Made by a program: the position numbers and the translations under genes. Shown here one piece after another: positions 17,769-26,448 of a stretch of DNA of 64,000 nt; the stretch's first letter is position 1, and the number at the start of each line of letters is the position of its first letter. Location: positions 1,479,398-1,543,397 of the forward strand of contig NZ_PJIM01000001.1 in the NCBI RefSeq assembly GCF_002929295.1, written 5' to 3'. Origin of the DNA: Arthrobacter sp. SX1312 (lineage in GTDB: Bacteria > Actinomycetota > Actinomycetes > Actinomycetales > Micrococcaceae). The notes below the pieces were generated by a model, which had not been told where the DNA came from, ran no database searches, and saw only the letters and a program-made list of their open reading frames with translations.

Positions 17769-18368
17769 TCAGGAGATCTTCCTGAGGATCGCGGACGCGT
17801 GGGCCTCGAGGGAGTTGCCCTGGGCCGCGACGTCCCAGCGCCAGTACAGGTTGCCGTCCACCAGGCCGAACAGCCGGGTGGCGGCGGCGTACTCCTTGGA
17901 GTGCTGGCCGCGCATCACGAGGTCGGTACTGAGCTGGATCTGCGGGCCCTTGATGCTCCCGTAGTAGAGCTCGGCGATACCGCCGGGGTGTACCACGGTG
18001 GCCGTGATGTCGAAACCCCCGGAGTCGTTGCGGAACTGCTCCACCTCGTCGGCCGTCTTGAGGGCCGGGACGATGTCCGCGGGGTTGAGGCCGGGGCCGA
18101 CGTCGGAGTCGTTCAGCTTGCGGTCGAGCGCCCAGAAACCGGTCTCGACCGAGAGCGGGCGCAACTGCGCGCCCTGCTCGTCGATGAGCCAGGATTCGGC
18201 GCTGTACTGCAGGTACGGCAGACCGTTCTGCGAGAACACGACACGCTGCGAGAAACGCTCCGAGTCGGCGGTACCTTCGCCGAGCATCCCCGTCCCCTCC
18301 CAGGTTCCGAGGAGCCACGACAGTGGGACGAGCTCGGGTGTCAGGTCGGTGGGCAGGTCGATCGACAT
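17769..18368 (-). CDS. Nitrobindin-like heme-binding (FABP family) protein
   Basis: 199 residues with the nitrobindin/THAP4-like beta-barrel signature G-x-W-x-G-x-G (LGTWEGTGML, about residues 20-28) and a conserved histidine near the C-terminus (EAHASAILRKIS) that ligates haem in nitrobindins. Nitrobindins bind ferric haem and NO or peroxynitrite. The family is widespread in actinobacteria, where it is often named FABP family. GGAGG precedes the start. A 37-residue membrane peptide gene lies 21 bases upstream on the same strand. Confidence 0.88.
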   Translation of the reverse strand: MSIDLPTDLTPELVPLSWLLGTWEGTGMLGEGTADSERFSQRVVFSQNGLPYLQYSAESWLIDEQGAQLRPLSVETGFWALDRKLNDSDVGPGLNPADIVPALKTADEVEQFRNDSGGFDITATVVHPGGIAELYYGSIKGPQIQLSTDLVMRGQHSKEYAAATRLFGLVDGNLYWRWDVAAQGNSLEAHASAILRKIS

Positions 18369-18389
18369 AGGGCCTCCGGGGTCAGTCGG

Positions 18390-18503
18390 CTACTTCTGGC
18401 CCTTGTACAGGCGCGTGATGACGAGGGCCGCGAACCCGGCCATGCCGAGACCGGCGACGACCAGCAGCGAGATGAAGAAGATTTCAAGGGCGAGGATGGA
18501 CAT
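18390..18503 (-). CDS. 37-residue single-span membrane peptide
   Basis: The frame encodes 37 residues: an N-terminal MSILALE, one hydrophobic span (about residues 5-31) and a basic end RLYKGQK. GGATGGGAG lies just before the ATG at 18503. It is followed after 21 bases by the nitrobindin-like gene, so they are probably one transcript. No known family; too short for most gene finders. Good start, site and membrane profile make it likely real. Confidence 0.7.
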   Translation of the reverse strand: MSILALEIFFISLLVVAGLGMAGFAALVITRLYKGQK

Positions 18504-18604
18504 GCTCCCATCCTAACGCCCGGTCCGGACAGCGGAGGAACGTGCGCAGAGGTCGCTCGTCCGGCCGGGGCGAGCCGGACCCCGGCCGGGATCGGCGGCC
18601 CGGC

Positions 18605-19357
18605 TCAGGCGAGGAACAGCGTGTCGAGGAAGTACACGACGGCGCCGATCGCGAGCACGGGGGTGACGCCGGCCGCGATGGCCGCGATCAGGTCGATCGG
18701 CGCTTCCCGGGCGACGAGCAGCCGCCGGGTGCCTGCGATCACGGCACCGCAGGCGAGCCCGACGACCGCGGCGGCGAGGGCCGGCACATCGGTGAAGAGC
18801 AGCGCTCCGAGCGGGCCGGCGAGCGCAGCGAGGACGACGGCTGCGGGGGCGACGAGGCGGTCCGGCAGGGGCAGCAGGCACACGGCGATCGCGATGAGCA
18901 TGCTGACGCCGGTCACGAGCGTCATGCCGGAATCAGCGGCGTTGACGGCCAGGCGGTCCGTGGCGACCCAGCCCGAGCCCATGCTCACGGCCACGACGCC
19001 GGAGCTCGCCCCGAGGGTCGATTCCAGCCGGAGGCTCTGACCGGTCCCGCGCAGGAGCTGGATCATGAAGACCGCGCCGACGCCGAGGGCCACGGAGATC
19101 GGGAACCAGGTCATGAAGAACGGTCCGGACACGGTGGCGGCGAGGACCACGGCGAGCAGTGCGGCGAGTCCGATCGCGGCCGCCAGGCTCTTCTTGGCCG
19201 GTACGCGGAGGATGGAGGGCCACCCGATGGCGGTCAGGACGCAGAGGGCGCCGACGGCCACAGCGACCGCCGTCGCCGAGATGTAGGAGGACGCGACGAC
19301 CGCTCCGGTCGCGACGGCCGCGGCTCCGGCCGCTGCGGCCACACTCGTCCTCTTCAC
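18605..19357 (-). CDS. Multi-span membrane protein of unknown function
   Basis: 250 residues, Ala/Val/Gly-rich, with about eight predicted membrane segments separated by short charged turns (VPAKKSL, RGTGQSLRLES, GTRRLLVAREAP). No motif points to a transporter family. It is divergent from glnR, with 182 bases between the starts. I do not assign a function. Confidence 0.75.
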   Translation of the reverse strand: MKRTSVAAAAGAAAVATGAVVASSYISATAVAVAVGALCVLTAIGWPSILRVPAKKSLAAAIGLAALLAVVLAATVSGPFFMTWFPISVALGVGAVFMIQLLRGTGQSLRLESTLGASSGVVAVSMGSGWVATDRLAVNAADSGMTLVTGVSMLIAIAVCLLPLPDRLVAPAAVVLAALAGPLGALLFTDVPALAAAVVGLACGAVIAGTRRLLVAREAPIDLIAAIAAGVTPVLAIGAVVYFLDTLFLA

Positions 19358-19446
19358 CCGAGCAATACTGCCCTACCCGCGCTGGTGGGCGGAAAAGCTG
19401 CGCCGCCGGTGGCCGCCGTGCGTGTGGTGCATCACAGGGCGGAGGC

Positions 19447-19452
19447 TATACT
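19447..19452 (+). promoter_or_regulatory. Candidate -10 element of glnR
   Basis: TATACT, one mismatch from consensus, 88 bases before the glnR start in the divergent gap. A matching -35 box is not clear. Confidence 0.45.
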
Positions 19453-19539
19453 TGACCAAATTTCGACCGCACACTCCTCCCCGTCCGGGGGGATGGCGCC
19501 GTTGCCCGATGATGCGCATTCCCGACCCGTGGAGGACAC

Positions 19540-20247
19540 ATGCCGCACATCCTGATGCTCACCAATTCCACCGGCTCGTCCGTGGACATCCTGCCGGCCC
19601 TGGAACTGCTCAATCACAAGGTGCACATCCTCGCGGCGGAACCCACGGCGCTCCTCGAGACGGAACCCTGCGACGTCGTCCTCGTCGACGCGCGCAAGGA
19701 CCTCGTGGGCGCCCGGTCCCTCACCCAGCTCCTGAAGGCCACCGGCCTCAGCGCGCCCCTCCTGCTCGTGCTCACGGAGGGAGGCATGGCGGCGGTCGCC
19801 GCGAACTGGCTGGCGGACGACGTCGTCCTGGACTCGGCGGGCCCCGCGGAGGTGGAGGCGCGGCTGCGGCTGGTGATCGCACGTTCGACGGCGGCCGGCG
19901 AGCAGGCGAGCACCGAGATCCATGCGTCCGGCGTGGTGATCGACGAGGCCAGCTACACGGCTCGGGTGGGCGGCGAGCCCCTGAACCTGACGTACAAGGA
20001 GTTCGAGCTCCTCAAGTACCTGGCCCAGCACCCCGGGCGTGTGTTCACCCGCGACCAGCTCCTGCACGAGGTGTGGGGCTACGACTACTACGGGGGCACC
20101 CGCACCGTCGACGTCCACGTGCGGCGACTGCGGGCGAAACTCGGCTCGGACCACGAGCAGCTCATCGGCACGGTCCGGAACGTCGGGTACCGCTTCACGC
20201 TGACCCGCCTGCCCGAGGACCGCAGTTCGGTCAACCAGGACGCCTGA
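19540..20247 (+). CDS. glnR: Nitrogen regulator GlnR, orphan OmpR-type
   Basis: 235 residues. The degenerate receiver domain ([50 protein letters not shown]) lacks the normal cluster of acidic residues, as in Streptomyces and mycobacterial GlnR, which work without a partner kinase. The C-terminal winged helix is strongly conserved ([57 protein letters not shown]). It controls ammonium-assimilation genes. GGAGG precedes the ATG. The glnR-mshD order matches Rv0818-Rv0819 of M. tuberculosis, which supports the name. Confidence 0.92.
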   Translation: MPHILMLTNSTGSSVDILPALELLNHKVHILAAEPTALLETEPCDVVLVDARKDLVGARSLTQLLKATGLSAPLLLVLTEGGMAAVAANWLADDVVLDSAGPAEVEARLRLVIARSTAAGEQASTEIHASGVVIDEASYTARVGGEPLNLTYKEFELLKYLAQHPGRVFTRDQLLHEVWGYDYYGGTRTVDVHVRRLRAKLGSDHEQLIGTVRNVGYRFTLTRLPEDRSSVNQDA

Positions 20248-20254
20248 TCCCACG

Positions 20255-20292
20255 CGAAAGCCCCTTCCACCCGCGGGTGGAAGGGGCTTTCG
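20255..20292 (+). terminator. Terminator after glnR
   Basis: Perfect 18-bp arms (20255-20272 CGAAAGCCCCTTCCACCC and 20275-20292) with a GC centre, starting eight bases after the glnR stop and ending in CTTTCG. Confidence 0.85.
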
Positions 20293-20308
20293 GTGTTCCC
20301 GGCTGAGC

Positions 20309-20392
20309 CGGTAGGAGTGGAGGACATACGGGTCGAACGTATCGCGGGCGCCCCACTGGCGCATCCCCCTCGAGCAGTTCCCGACACTACCG
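20309..20392 (-). ncRNA. tRNA-like folded element between glnR and mshD (tentative)
   Basis: On the minus strand the sequence reads a 7-bp acceptor-like stem (GGGGGAT, 20363-20369, with GTCCTCC, 20319-20325), a hairpin GCGCC/GGCGC (20348-20362), a linker CCGCG, and a T-arm-like stem ATACG/CGTAT with the 7-base loop TTCGACC (20326-20342), which fits the T-loop rule TTC-R-A-N-Y. A base A follows in the discriminator position but no CCA. An outer stem CGGTAG/CTACCG (20309-20314, 20387-20392) encloses everything. There is no anticodon arm, so it is not a working tRNA. Confidence 0.4.
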
Positions 20393-20444
20393 CACCAGCC
20401 GCGCGACCACCAAACCGTGGGATGGGCGGGACTAGGCTGGGCGC

Positions 20445-21416
20445 ATGACCGCCGCTCAGCATGCCCCCACCTGGTCCGTCAGCAGGATCGCCGGAGCCCC
20501 GCCCACGGACGTCGTCGACGAGGTACGGCGCCTCGCGGCGTCCGCCGCCGAGGCCGACGGCAACCCGCCACTGTCCGAGCAGACCCTCCTCACCCTGCGC
20601 GCCCCCGACGCCGGTGACCGCCTGCTCGTCCTCACGGCCCGCACCTCCGAGGCGCCGGACAGCGAGCTCGCCGGGGTCGCCGTCGTCACGCACGGTTCCG
20701 GGGACGGCGCCGTGCTCGAGCTCGTCGTCGGGCCCGACTGCCGCGGGGAGGGTGCCGGGACGGCCCTGATCGAGGCGGTCCTCGCCGAGGGGATCGCCGG
20801 GCTCCGCGGCTGGTCCCACGGCAACCATTCCGCGGCATCGGACCTTGCGGCACGGTTCGGCTACGCCCCGGTGCGGGAACTGTGGAGGATGCGCCTGACC
20901 CGCGCGGCCGTCACGGAATCGGTCCCCGCCCTCCAGCTGCCCGACGGCGTCGTGCTGCGCTCGTTCGTCCGCGGGCAGGACGAGGAGGCCTGGCTCGCGG
21001 CCAACGCGGCGGCCTTCGCACACCACCCCGAACAGGGCGCTACGACGCGCGCGGATCTCGACGCGCGGATGGACGAGGACTGGTTCGACGCCGACGGCTT
21101 CCTGCTCGCCGTCCGCGAGAGCGACGGCGCCCTTCTCGGCTTCCACTGGACCAAGGTCCACCCCGCGGTGGGGGCCCACCCGGCGATGGGTGAGGTGTAC
21201 GTGGTCGGCGTGACGCCGGAGTCGCAGGGCATGGGCCTCGGCAAGGCCCTGACGATCGCCGGCATCGAGCACCTCCACGCCCGGGGCCTGCAGGCCATCA
21301 TGCTGTACGTCGACGCCGACAACACGGCCGCCGTGGCGCTCTACCGCGCGCTCGGGTTCACGCGATGGGACGTCGACGTCATGTACGCGGCCAAGGCGGC
21401 GCACCCCACCTTGTAA
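20445..21416 (+). CDS. mshD: Mycothiol synthase
   Basis: 323 residues with two GNAT domains, the MshD architecture. It acetylates Cys-GlcN-Ins with acetyl-CoA in the last step of mycothiol synthesis. The N-terminal domain has [20 protein letters not shown]; the active C-terminal domain has [28 protein letters not shown] and [27 protein letters not shown], where VALYRALGF is the usual MshD end. Position next to glnR is conserved in actinobacteria. The ATG at 20445 follows the tRNA-like element by about 50 bases. Confidence 0.95.
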   Translation: MTAAQHAPTWSVSRIAGAPPTDVVDEVRRLAASAAEADGNPPLSEQTLLTLRAPDAGDRLLVLTARTSEAPDSELAGVAVVTHGSGDGAVLELVVGPDCRGEGAGTALIEAVLAEGIAGLRGWSHGNHSAASDLAARFGYAPVRELWRMRLTRAAVTESVPALQLPDGVVLRSFVRGQDEEAWLAANAAAFAHHPEQGATTRADLDARMDEDWFDADGFLLAVRESDGALLGFHWTKVHPAVGAHPAMGEVYVVGVTPESQGMGLGKALTIAGIEHLHARGLQAIMLYVDADNTAAVALYRALGFTRWDVDVMYAAKAAHPTL

Positions 21417-21492
21417 GGTTGAATCGAGGTGTCCCCCGGCCTGTCGGTGCGGGGTTCCCGCCACCATGACCGCCCACGCTGCAGGAGACGCT

Positions 21493-23715
21493 ATGGATTC
21501 AGGAATCAAACGCCGGGGTGCGTCACTGTACGGGTCCTCGGAGACGGCTCCGGCCCGGGCAACCCAGGACCGCATCGACATCCCGGAGTTCGCTCCCAGC
21601 CTCCTGCCGTCCGGCGACATCCGGGCGGACCGTTTCCTCGACCGCGAGATCAGCTGGCTCGACTTCAATGCGCGCGTCCTCGAGCTCGCGGAGGACCCGG
21701 ACCTCTTCCTCCTGGAGCGGGTCAGCTTCCTGTCGATCTTCGCGTCGAACCTCGACGAGTTCTTCATGGTGCGGGTCGCCGGCCTCAAGCGCCGGATCGC
21801 CACGGGCCTCGCGGTGCCGTCGGCTGCGGGCCTCAGCCCCATCGAGCAGCTCGAGAAGATCATGCAGGACGGCTACCAGCTGCAGCAACGGCATGCCGCC
21901 GTCTTCGCCGAGCACATCCGGCCTGCCCTCGCCCGCGAGCAGATCCACCTCACGACCTGGGAGGAACTGGACGACACCGCACGCGCCGAGCTGCACAAGA
22001 TCTTCGCCGAGAAGGTCTTCCCGATCCTCACGCCCCTCGCCGTCGACCCGGCCCACCCTTTCCCCTACATCTCGGGGCTGTCCCTCAACCTCGCCGTCGT
22101 GGTCCGCAACCCCGTCAGCGAGAAGGAGCTCTTCGCCCGCGTGAAGGTGCCGGACCAGCTGCCGCGCCTCATGTCCGTGGACGGGCCGCGGGCGGGCAAC
22201 ATCGCCGGGCGCATCGCCCGTTTCATCCCGCTCGAGGAAGTCATCGCCGTCCACCTGGACCAGCTCTTCCCCGGGATGGAGGTACTCGAGCACCATCTTT
22301 TCCGGGTCACGCGCAACGAGGACCTGGAGGTCGAGGAGGACGACGCCGAGAACCTGCTGCAGGCCCTCGAGAAGGAACTGCTGCGCCGCCGGTTCGGGCC
22401 GCCCGTCCGCCTCGAGGTCACCACGGACATCAATCCCAGCATCCGGGGGCTGCTCTCGCGGGAACTCGGCGTGGAGGAGGACGAGGTCTACAACCTCCCG
22501 GCACCCCTGGACCTGCGGGGCCTCAGCGTGATCGCGGGGATCGACCGCGGAGACCTGCACTTCCCCAAGCACGTCCCCCACACCAGCCGCCACCTCAACG
22601 AGAGCGAGACGTCGAAGGCAGCGAACGTCTTCGCTGCGATGCGCCGGCGGGACATCCTGCTGCACCACCCGTACGATTCCTTCTCCACCTCCGTCCAGGC
22701 GTTCCTGGAGCAGGCGGCCGCGGACCCCAAGGTGCAGGCCATCAAGCAGACGCTGTACCGGACGTCGGGCGACTCCCCCATCGTGGACGCCCTGATCGAC
22801 GCCGCCGAGGCCGGCAAGCAGGTGCTGGCGCTCGTGGAGATCAAGGCACGCTTCGACGAGCAGGCCAACATCTCCTGGGCCCGCAAGCTGGAGCAGGCCG
22901 GCGTGCACGTGGTGTACGGCATCGTGGGACTCAAGACCCACTGCAAGCTCTCGCTCGTGGTGCGGCAGGAGATCGACGGCCTCCGCCGCTACTGCCACAT
23001 CGGCACCGGCAACTACCACCCGCGCACGGCCCGGTACTACGAGGACCTCGGCCTGCTGACCTCCAACGAGCAGGTGGGCGAGGACCTGTCGCGTCTGTTC
23101 AACCAGCTGTCCGGATATGCCCCGAAGTCCACCTTCAAGCGCCTCCTGGTGGCTCCGCGGTCCGTCCGTTCGGGTCTGATCGACCGCATCGAGCGGGAGA
23201 TCGCGAACAAGCATGCCGGGCTCGCCGCGCGCGTGGTCATCAAGGTGAACTCGATGGTCGACGAAGCGATCATCGACTCGCTCTACCGCGCATCGCAGGC
23301 GGGGGTCAAGGTGGACGTGATCGTGCGCGGTATCTGCTCGGTACGGCCCGGGGTCCCGGGGTTGAGCGAGAACGTCACGGTGCGCTCCGTACTCGGCCGG
23401 TTCCTCGAGCACTCGCGTGTCTTCGCCTTCGCGAACGGCGGGGAGCCGGCGGTGTTCATCGGATCGGCCGACATGATGCACCGCAACCTCGACCGCCGCG
23501 TCGAGGCGCTCGTGCAGCTCAGCTCGGCCGAGGACATCTCCTACCTGATGAACCTGATGGATCGCTACATGGACCCGACGGTCTCCAGCTGGCACCTCGA
23601 CGAGACCGGCTGCTGGACCCGGCACCACAAGGACGCCGACGGCGCGCCGCTCGAGGACATCCAGTCGTCGCTGCTCGCCTCCCGCGCCCGCCAGCGGGCA
23701 GTGTCGCGCCGCTGA
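21493..23715 (+). CDS. ppk: Polyphosphate kinase 1
   Basis: 740 residues, typical for PPK1, which reversibly builds polyphosphate from ATP. N-terminal domain starts about residue 41 ([20 protein letters not shown]). The autophosphorylated histidine is H502 in [22 protein letters not shown]; the second conserved PLD-like site follows in the C-terminal domain ([13 protein letters not shown]). The start MDSGIKRR at 21493 has AGGAG six bases upstream; ATG 21466 lacks a site. The stop overlaps the next gene's start (TGATG). The ppk-mutT1 pairing is also found in mycobacteria. Confidence 0.96.
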   Translation: MDSGIKRRGASLYGSSETAPARATQDRIDIPEFAPSLLPSGDIRADRFLDREISWLDFNARVLELAEDPDLFLLERVSFLSIFASNLDEFFMVRVAGLKRRIATGLAVPSAAGLSPIEQLEKIMQDGYQLQQRHAAVFAEHIRPALAREQIHLTTWEELDDTARAELHKIFAEKVFPILTPLAVDPAHPFPYISGLSLNLAVVVRNPVSEKELFARVKVPDQLPRLMSVDGPRAGNIAGRIARFIPLEEVIAVHLDQLFPGMEVLEHHLFRVTRNEDLEVEEDDAENLLQALEKELLRRRFGPPVRLEVTTDINPSIRGLLSRELGVEEDEVYNLPAPLDLRGLSVIAGIDRGDLHFPKHVPHTSRHLNESETSKAANVFAAMRRRDILLHHPYDSFSTSVQAFLEQAAADPKVQAIKQTLYRTSGDSPIVDALIDAAEAGKQVLALVEIKARFDEQANISWARKLEQAGVHVVYGIVGLKTHCKLSLVVRQEIDGLRRYCHIGTGNYHPRTARYYEDLGLLTSNEQVGEDLSRLFNQLSGYAPKSTFKRLLVAPRSVRSGLIDRIEREIANKHAGLAARVVIKVNSMVDEAIIDSLYRASQAGVKVDVIVRGICSVRPGVPGLSENVTVRSVLGRFLEHSRVFAFANGGEPAVFIGSADMMHRNLDRRVEALVQLSSAEDISYLMNLMDRYMDPTVSSWHLDETGCWTRHHKDADGAPLEDIQSSLLASRARQRAVSRR

Positions 23716-24680
23716 TGGTTCCACCCACGAAGGATGCCACCATCGCGACGGCGACCGGCGGCTCGGCGGTCGTCGCTGCAGGCACGCTGTGCTGGCGGAT
23801 CGAGAAGGGCTCGCTCGAGGTCCTGATCATCCACCGGCCCCGGTACGACGACTGGTCCTGGCCGAAAGGCAAGCTCGATCCGGGCGAGACGACACCCGAG
23901 TGCGCCGTCCGCGAGACCCTCGAGGAAGTGGGACTGGGTGTGAGGCTCGGCATCCCGTTGGCGACCATGACCTACCCGGTGAACTCCGGTGACAAGACGG
24001 TGTACTACTGGGCGGCGAGGATCGAGCGGTCCACCCCGGTGCCGGACGGCAGTGAGGTGGACGATCTGCGCTGGGTGTCCCCCGAGGAGGCCCGCGCCGT
24101 GCTGAGCAACCCGACCGATGTCGCACCGCTCGATTCGCTCATCGAGGCGCACCGTGCCCGGAACCTCCAGACATGGCCCCTGATCGTGGTCCGCCATGCG
24201 AAGGCCAAGCCGCGTTCGTCGTGGAGCAGGGCCGAGGGCGAGCGTCCTCTCGCCGCCACCGGCCGCCGGCAGGCCACCGCCGTGAGCCGCCTGCTCCAGG
24301 CGTGGACCCCCGAGCGCGTGGTGAGCAGTCCGTGGGTGCGGTGCGTCCAGACGATCTCGCCCTACGTGAAACAGCGCAGCGCGAAGCTGAAGCTCGTGGA
24401 CGCCCTGACCGAGCACGACGCCAGGAGGAAGCCGGCGCGCACCCGTGCCGCCATCGAGCGGCTGCTGGACAAGCGCCGGCCCGTGGCGATCTGCACCCAC
24501 CGCCCGGTGCTCCCGTCCGTCCTCTCGGTACTGCGCCGCCACATGCCGGACCACCTGCACGAGCTCCTGCCCGTCGAGGACCCGCACCTCGCGCCCGGCG
24601 AGGCGGTGATCTGCCAGGTGAGCAGCGCGAACCAGGGGCGCATCGTCTCCGTGGAGCAGTTCCGCGCCTACGACGACTGA
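23715..24680 (+). CDS. mutT1: Nudix hydrolase fused to histidine phosphatase (MutT1-like)
   Basis: 321 residues. The Nudix box lies at about residues 52-74: GKLDPGETTPECAVRETLEEVGL, matching GX5EX7REUXEEXGU. From about residue 150 a histidine-phosphatase domain follows (LIVVRHAKAK; a second His in ICTHRPVLPSVL). This two-domain build is that of mycobacterial MutT1, which clears 8-oxo-dGTP/8-oxo-GTP and cuts diadenosine polyphosphates. Translationally coupled to ppk by a TGATG overlap. The second domain's RHA (not RHG) matches SixA/MutT1-type phosphatases. Confidence 0.92.
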   Translation: MVPPTKDATIATATGGSAVVAAGTLCWRIEKGSLEVLIIHRPRYDDWSWPKGKLDPGETTPECAVRETLEEVGLGVRLGIPLATMTYPVNSGDKTVYYWAARIERSTPVPDGSEVDDLRWVSPEEARAVLSNPTDVAPLDSLIEAHRARNLQTWPLIVVRHAKAKPRSSWSRAEGERPLAATGRRQATAVSRLLQAWTPERVVSSPWVRCVQTISPYVKQRSAKLKLVDALTEHDARRKPARTRAAIERLLDKRRPVAICTHRPVLPSVLSVLRRHMPDHLHELLPVEDPHLAPGEAVICQVSSANQGRIVSVEQFRAYDD

Positions 24681-24887
24681 GGTCAGTCCCTGACAAGCGG
24701 TCCATCCAGGCGCCTGTCGAGCGCCTGTCGACAGTGCGTCAGGCGCACCTCCGTCCGTCCGTCGGGCGAGGACGGACAGTTCATCCGGCGTCAGCGGCCT
24801 GATCGCCCCCGTTCATCCCTCGTTCATCCATGGTGCCTAGTGTCGGACGCTCACGCAGCGACCGGCACCGACGACAGGAACGCTCCC

Positions 24888-25124
24888 ATGGCCGATGTGA
24901 AGAGCCTCGTACGGGCACTCGCACCGCACGAGATCGAGCAGATCCACCGGATCGGACCTGCAGGGCCGCTCACACCGAAGCTCATGCACGCCATCGATCG
25001 TGCTGCCGGCGGGCCGGGCGAGGGCCGTGGTTACTACGTGTACGGACGGCGTGCCGATCCTGACCGGCCGCGACCGTTCGTCCTGCGCGACGACGTGTGC
25101 GCCGAATTGTTCGACGGCCATTAG
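24888..25124 (+). CDS. Small uncharacterised protein
   Basis: 78 residues, no membrane span and no known motif; it contains LAPHEIEQIHRIGPAGPLTPKLMHAIDRA and a C-terminal FVLRDDVCAELF. ATG at 24888 has AGGA eight bases upstream; a GTG at 24840 in frame has none. The 207 bases before it hold short repeats (GCGCCTGTCGA twice, GTCCGTCC/GGACGGAC arms) but no other gene. I do not assign a function. Confidence 0.6.
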   Translation: MADVKSLVRALAPHEIEQIHRIGPAGPLTPKLMHAIDRAAGGPGEGRGYYVYGRRADPDRPRPFVLRDDVCAELFDGH

Positions 25125-25204
25125 GACCACCGCCGCCCACCCGCTCTTGTACCGATTCCCTGCCCGGATGGCCTCTCGGCCCGATCCTCGGGGACGATGA
25201 TGGT

Positions 25205-26266
25205 GTGAAGCGACTTCCCGGCACCCAGGCTCACGGCACCCAGGCTCACGACCCCCCGGTCCCCGGCATGCCGGTCACGGCCGCCGATCCCGGGACCCCG
25301 GCTTCGAGTACTCCCTTCCCGGGCTTGCCGACCACGGCAGCCGACCCGGCCGACCCCGCGGGCCTGCCTCCGGGCACCGTCCTCCGGTTGCGGAGAATCG
25401 GCCCGGGGTCCGACCTCCCTCCCACCACTGCGATGCCCCGCTTCCTCGACGACGCGGAACGCGCGCGGGCGGCCCGGACTGTCGATGCCACGCAGTCCGC
25501 GTCCTTCATCGCGGGCCGGTACCTCCTGCGTGAGCTTGTCGCCGACCTGCTCGGGACTCGGGCGGGCCTTCTCGTGTCCTGCTTCCAATGCCCTGCCTGC
25601 GGACCGGATGGCGTGTCCGATCATGGCCGGCCGGCCTACCGGCTGCGGGGCGAACGCGTGCCGCTGGCACTCAGCCTCTCCCGGGCCGAAGGTTTCGTCC
25701 TGCTCGGAGCGCTCGAAACGCTCGAGGGGCATGGCACGGCCGGCATGGCCAGGACAGTTGGGACGCTCGGTACGGCCAGCACGGCCGGCGCAGCCAGCAT
25801 GGTCGGCACGGCCGGCATGGCCAGGACAGTTGGGACGCTCGGTACGGCCGGCACGGTCAGCCCGGCCGGCACGGTCGGGCCGGTCAGTACGCACAACCCA
25901 CACACGGCTCGTGGGACCCTCGAGACGCCGGCATCGCGTGGCGCAGGCGGGACGCCCCGACCGGGGCTCGGGGTGGACCTCGCAACCGTCGCGGCGGTGG
26001 ACTTCGACGGCTTCGACGACGTGGCCCTGACTCCCGGCGAGCGCCGGGCGGTCCGTGAACTTCCGACCGCCGAACGAAGGACGGCCCGTGCACGCCTGTG
26101 GGCCCGCAAGGAGGCCCTCGTCAAGGCTCTGGGCACGGGCTTCGCCGATCGAGGCCCGGACGCGGTGGAGGTGCTGCGGGAGCGCAGCATCATCGATCTT
26201 CCCTCCGTCGGCGGAGAAGCACTGGAGCCCCTGGGTCTCGTGGCTGCCGTCGCCGTCGGCCCCTGA
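25205..26266 (+). CDS. 4'-phosphopantetheinyl transferase superfamily protein with repeat insert
   Basis: 353 residues. Such enzymes move phosphopantetheine from CoA onto the serine of carrier domains. Catalytic motifs are present: GVDLATV with D258 and WARKEALVKALGTGF (W299, K302, E303, K307). The N-terminal part has SFIAGRYLLRELVADLLG as in Sfp types. Just before the first motif is a Gly/Thr/Val-rich insert (about 177-250) built on a 24-residue period. The first 37 or so residues are Pro/Thr-rich; a GTG at 25205 is the best start I see. Convergent with the M1 peptidase/Pls synthetase genes, whose carrier domain is a plausible target. Confidence 0.85.
   Translation: MKRLPGTQAHGTQAHDPPVPGMPVTAADPGTPASSTPFPGLPTTAADPADPAGLPPGTVLRLRRIGPGSDLPPTTAMPRFLDDAERARAARTVDATQSASFIAGRYLLRELVADLLGTRAGLLVSCFQCPACGPDGVSDHGRPAYRLRGERVPLALSLSRAEGFVLLGALETLEGHGTAGMARTVGTLGTASTAGAASMVGTAGMARTVGTLGTAGTVSPAGTVGPVSTHNPHTARGTLETPASRGAGGTPRPGLGVDLATVAAVDFDGFDDVALTPGERRAVRELPTAERRTARARLWARKEALVKALGTGFADRGPDAVEVLRERSIIDLPSVGGEALEPLGLVAAVAVGP
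25733..25849. repeat. 45-bp direct repeat at 72-bp period inside the PPTase gene
   Basis: Bases 25733-25777 are repeated without mismatch at 25805-25849. The period of 72 bases keeps frame and gives 24-residue repeats of the form GTAGMARTVGTLGTA. Confidence 0.9.
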
Positions 26267-26334
26267 AGGGCCGACCGATCTGGGAGGAGCCGAGCGGCCG
26301 GTGAGGGGTCGGCCGGGGCCGGGCGGGGCGTGCT

Positions 26335-26364
26335 GCCCTGCCCGGACAGCGTGCCCGGCAGGGC
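26335..26364. terminator. Hairpin between convergent PPTase and M1 peptidase genes
   Basis: GCCCTGCC (26335-26342) pairs with GGCAGGGC (26357-26364). It sits in the 182-base convergent gap and could stop both transcripts; there is no T-run. Confidence 0.4.
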
Positions 26365-26448
26365 TACGTGCCAGTGACGAGCGGGCCTACCCGACGGGGC
26401 GGATGACCCCGGAGGAGGAGGCCTCCTCGAGCGCCAGGACAGCACGCG

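Noticed and set aside
20309-20392. A functional tRNA gene
   Set aside because: No anticodon arm, too short and no CCA; kept only as a tRNA-like structure.
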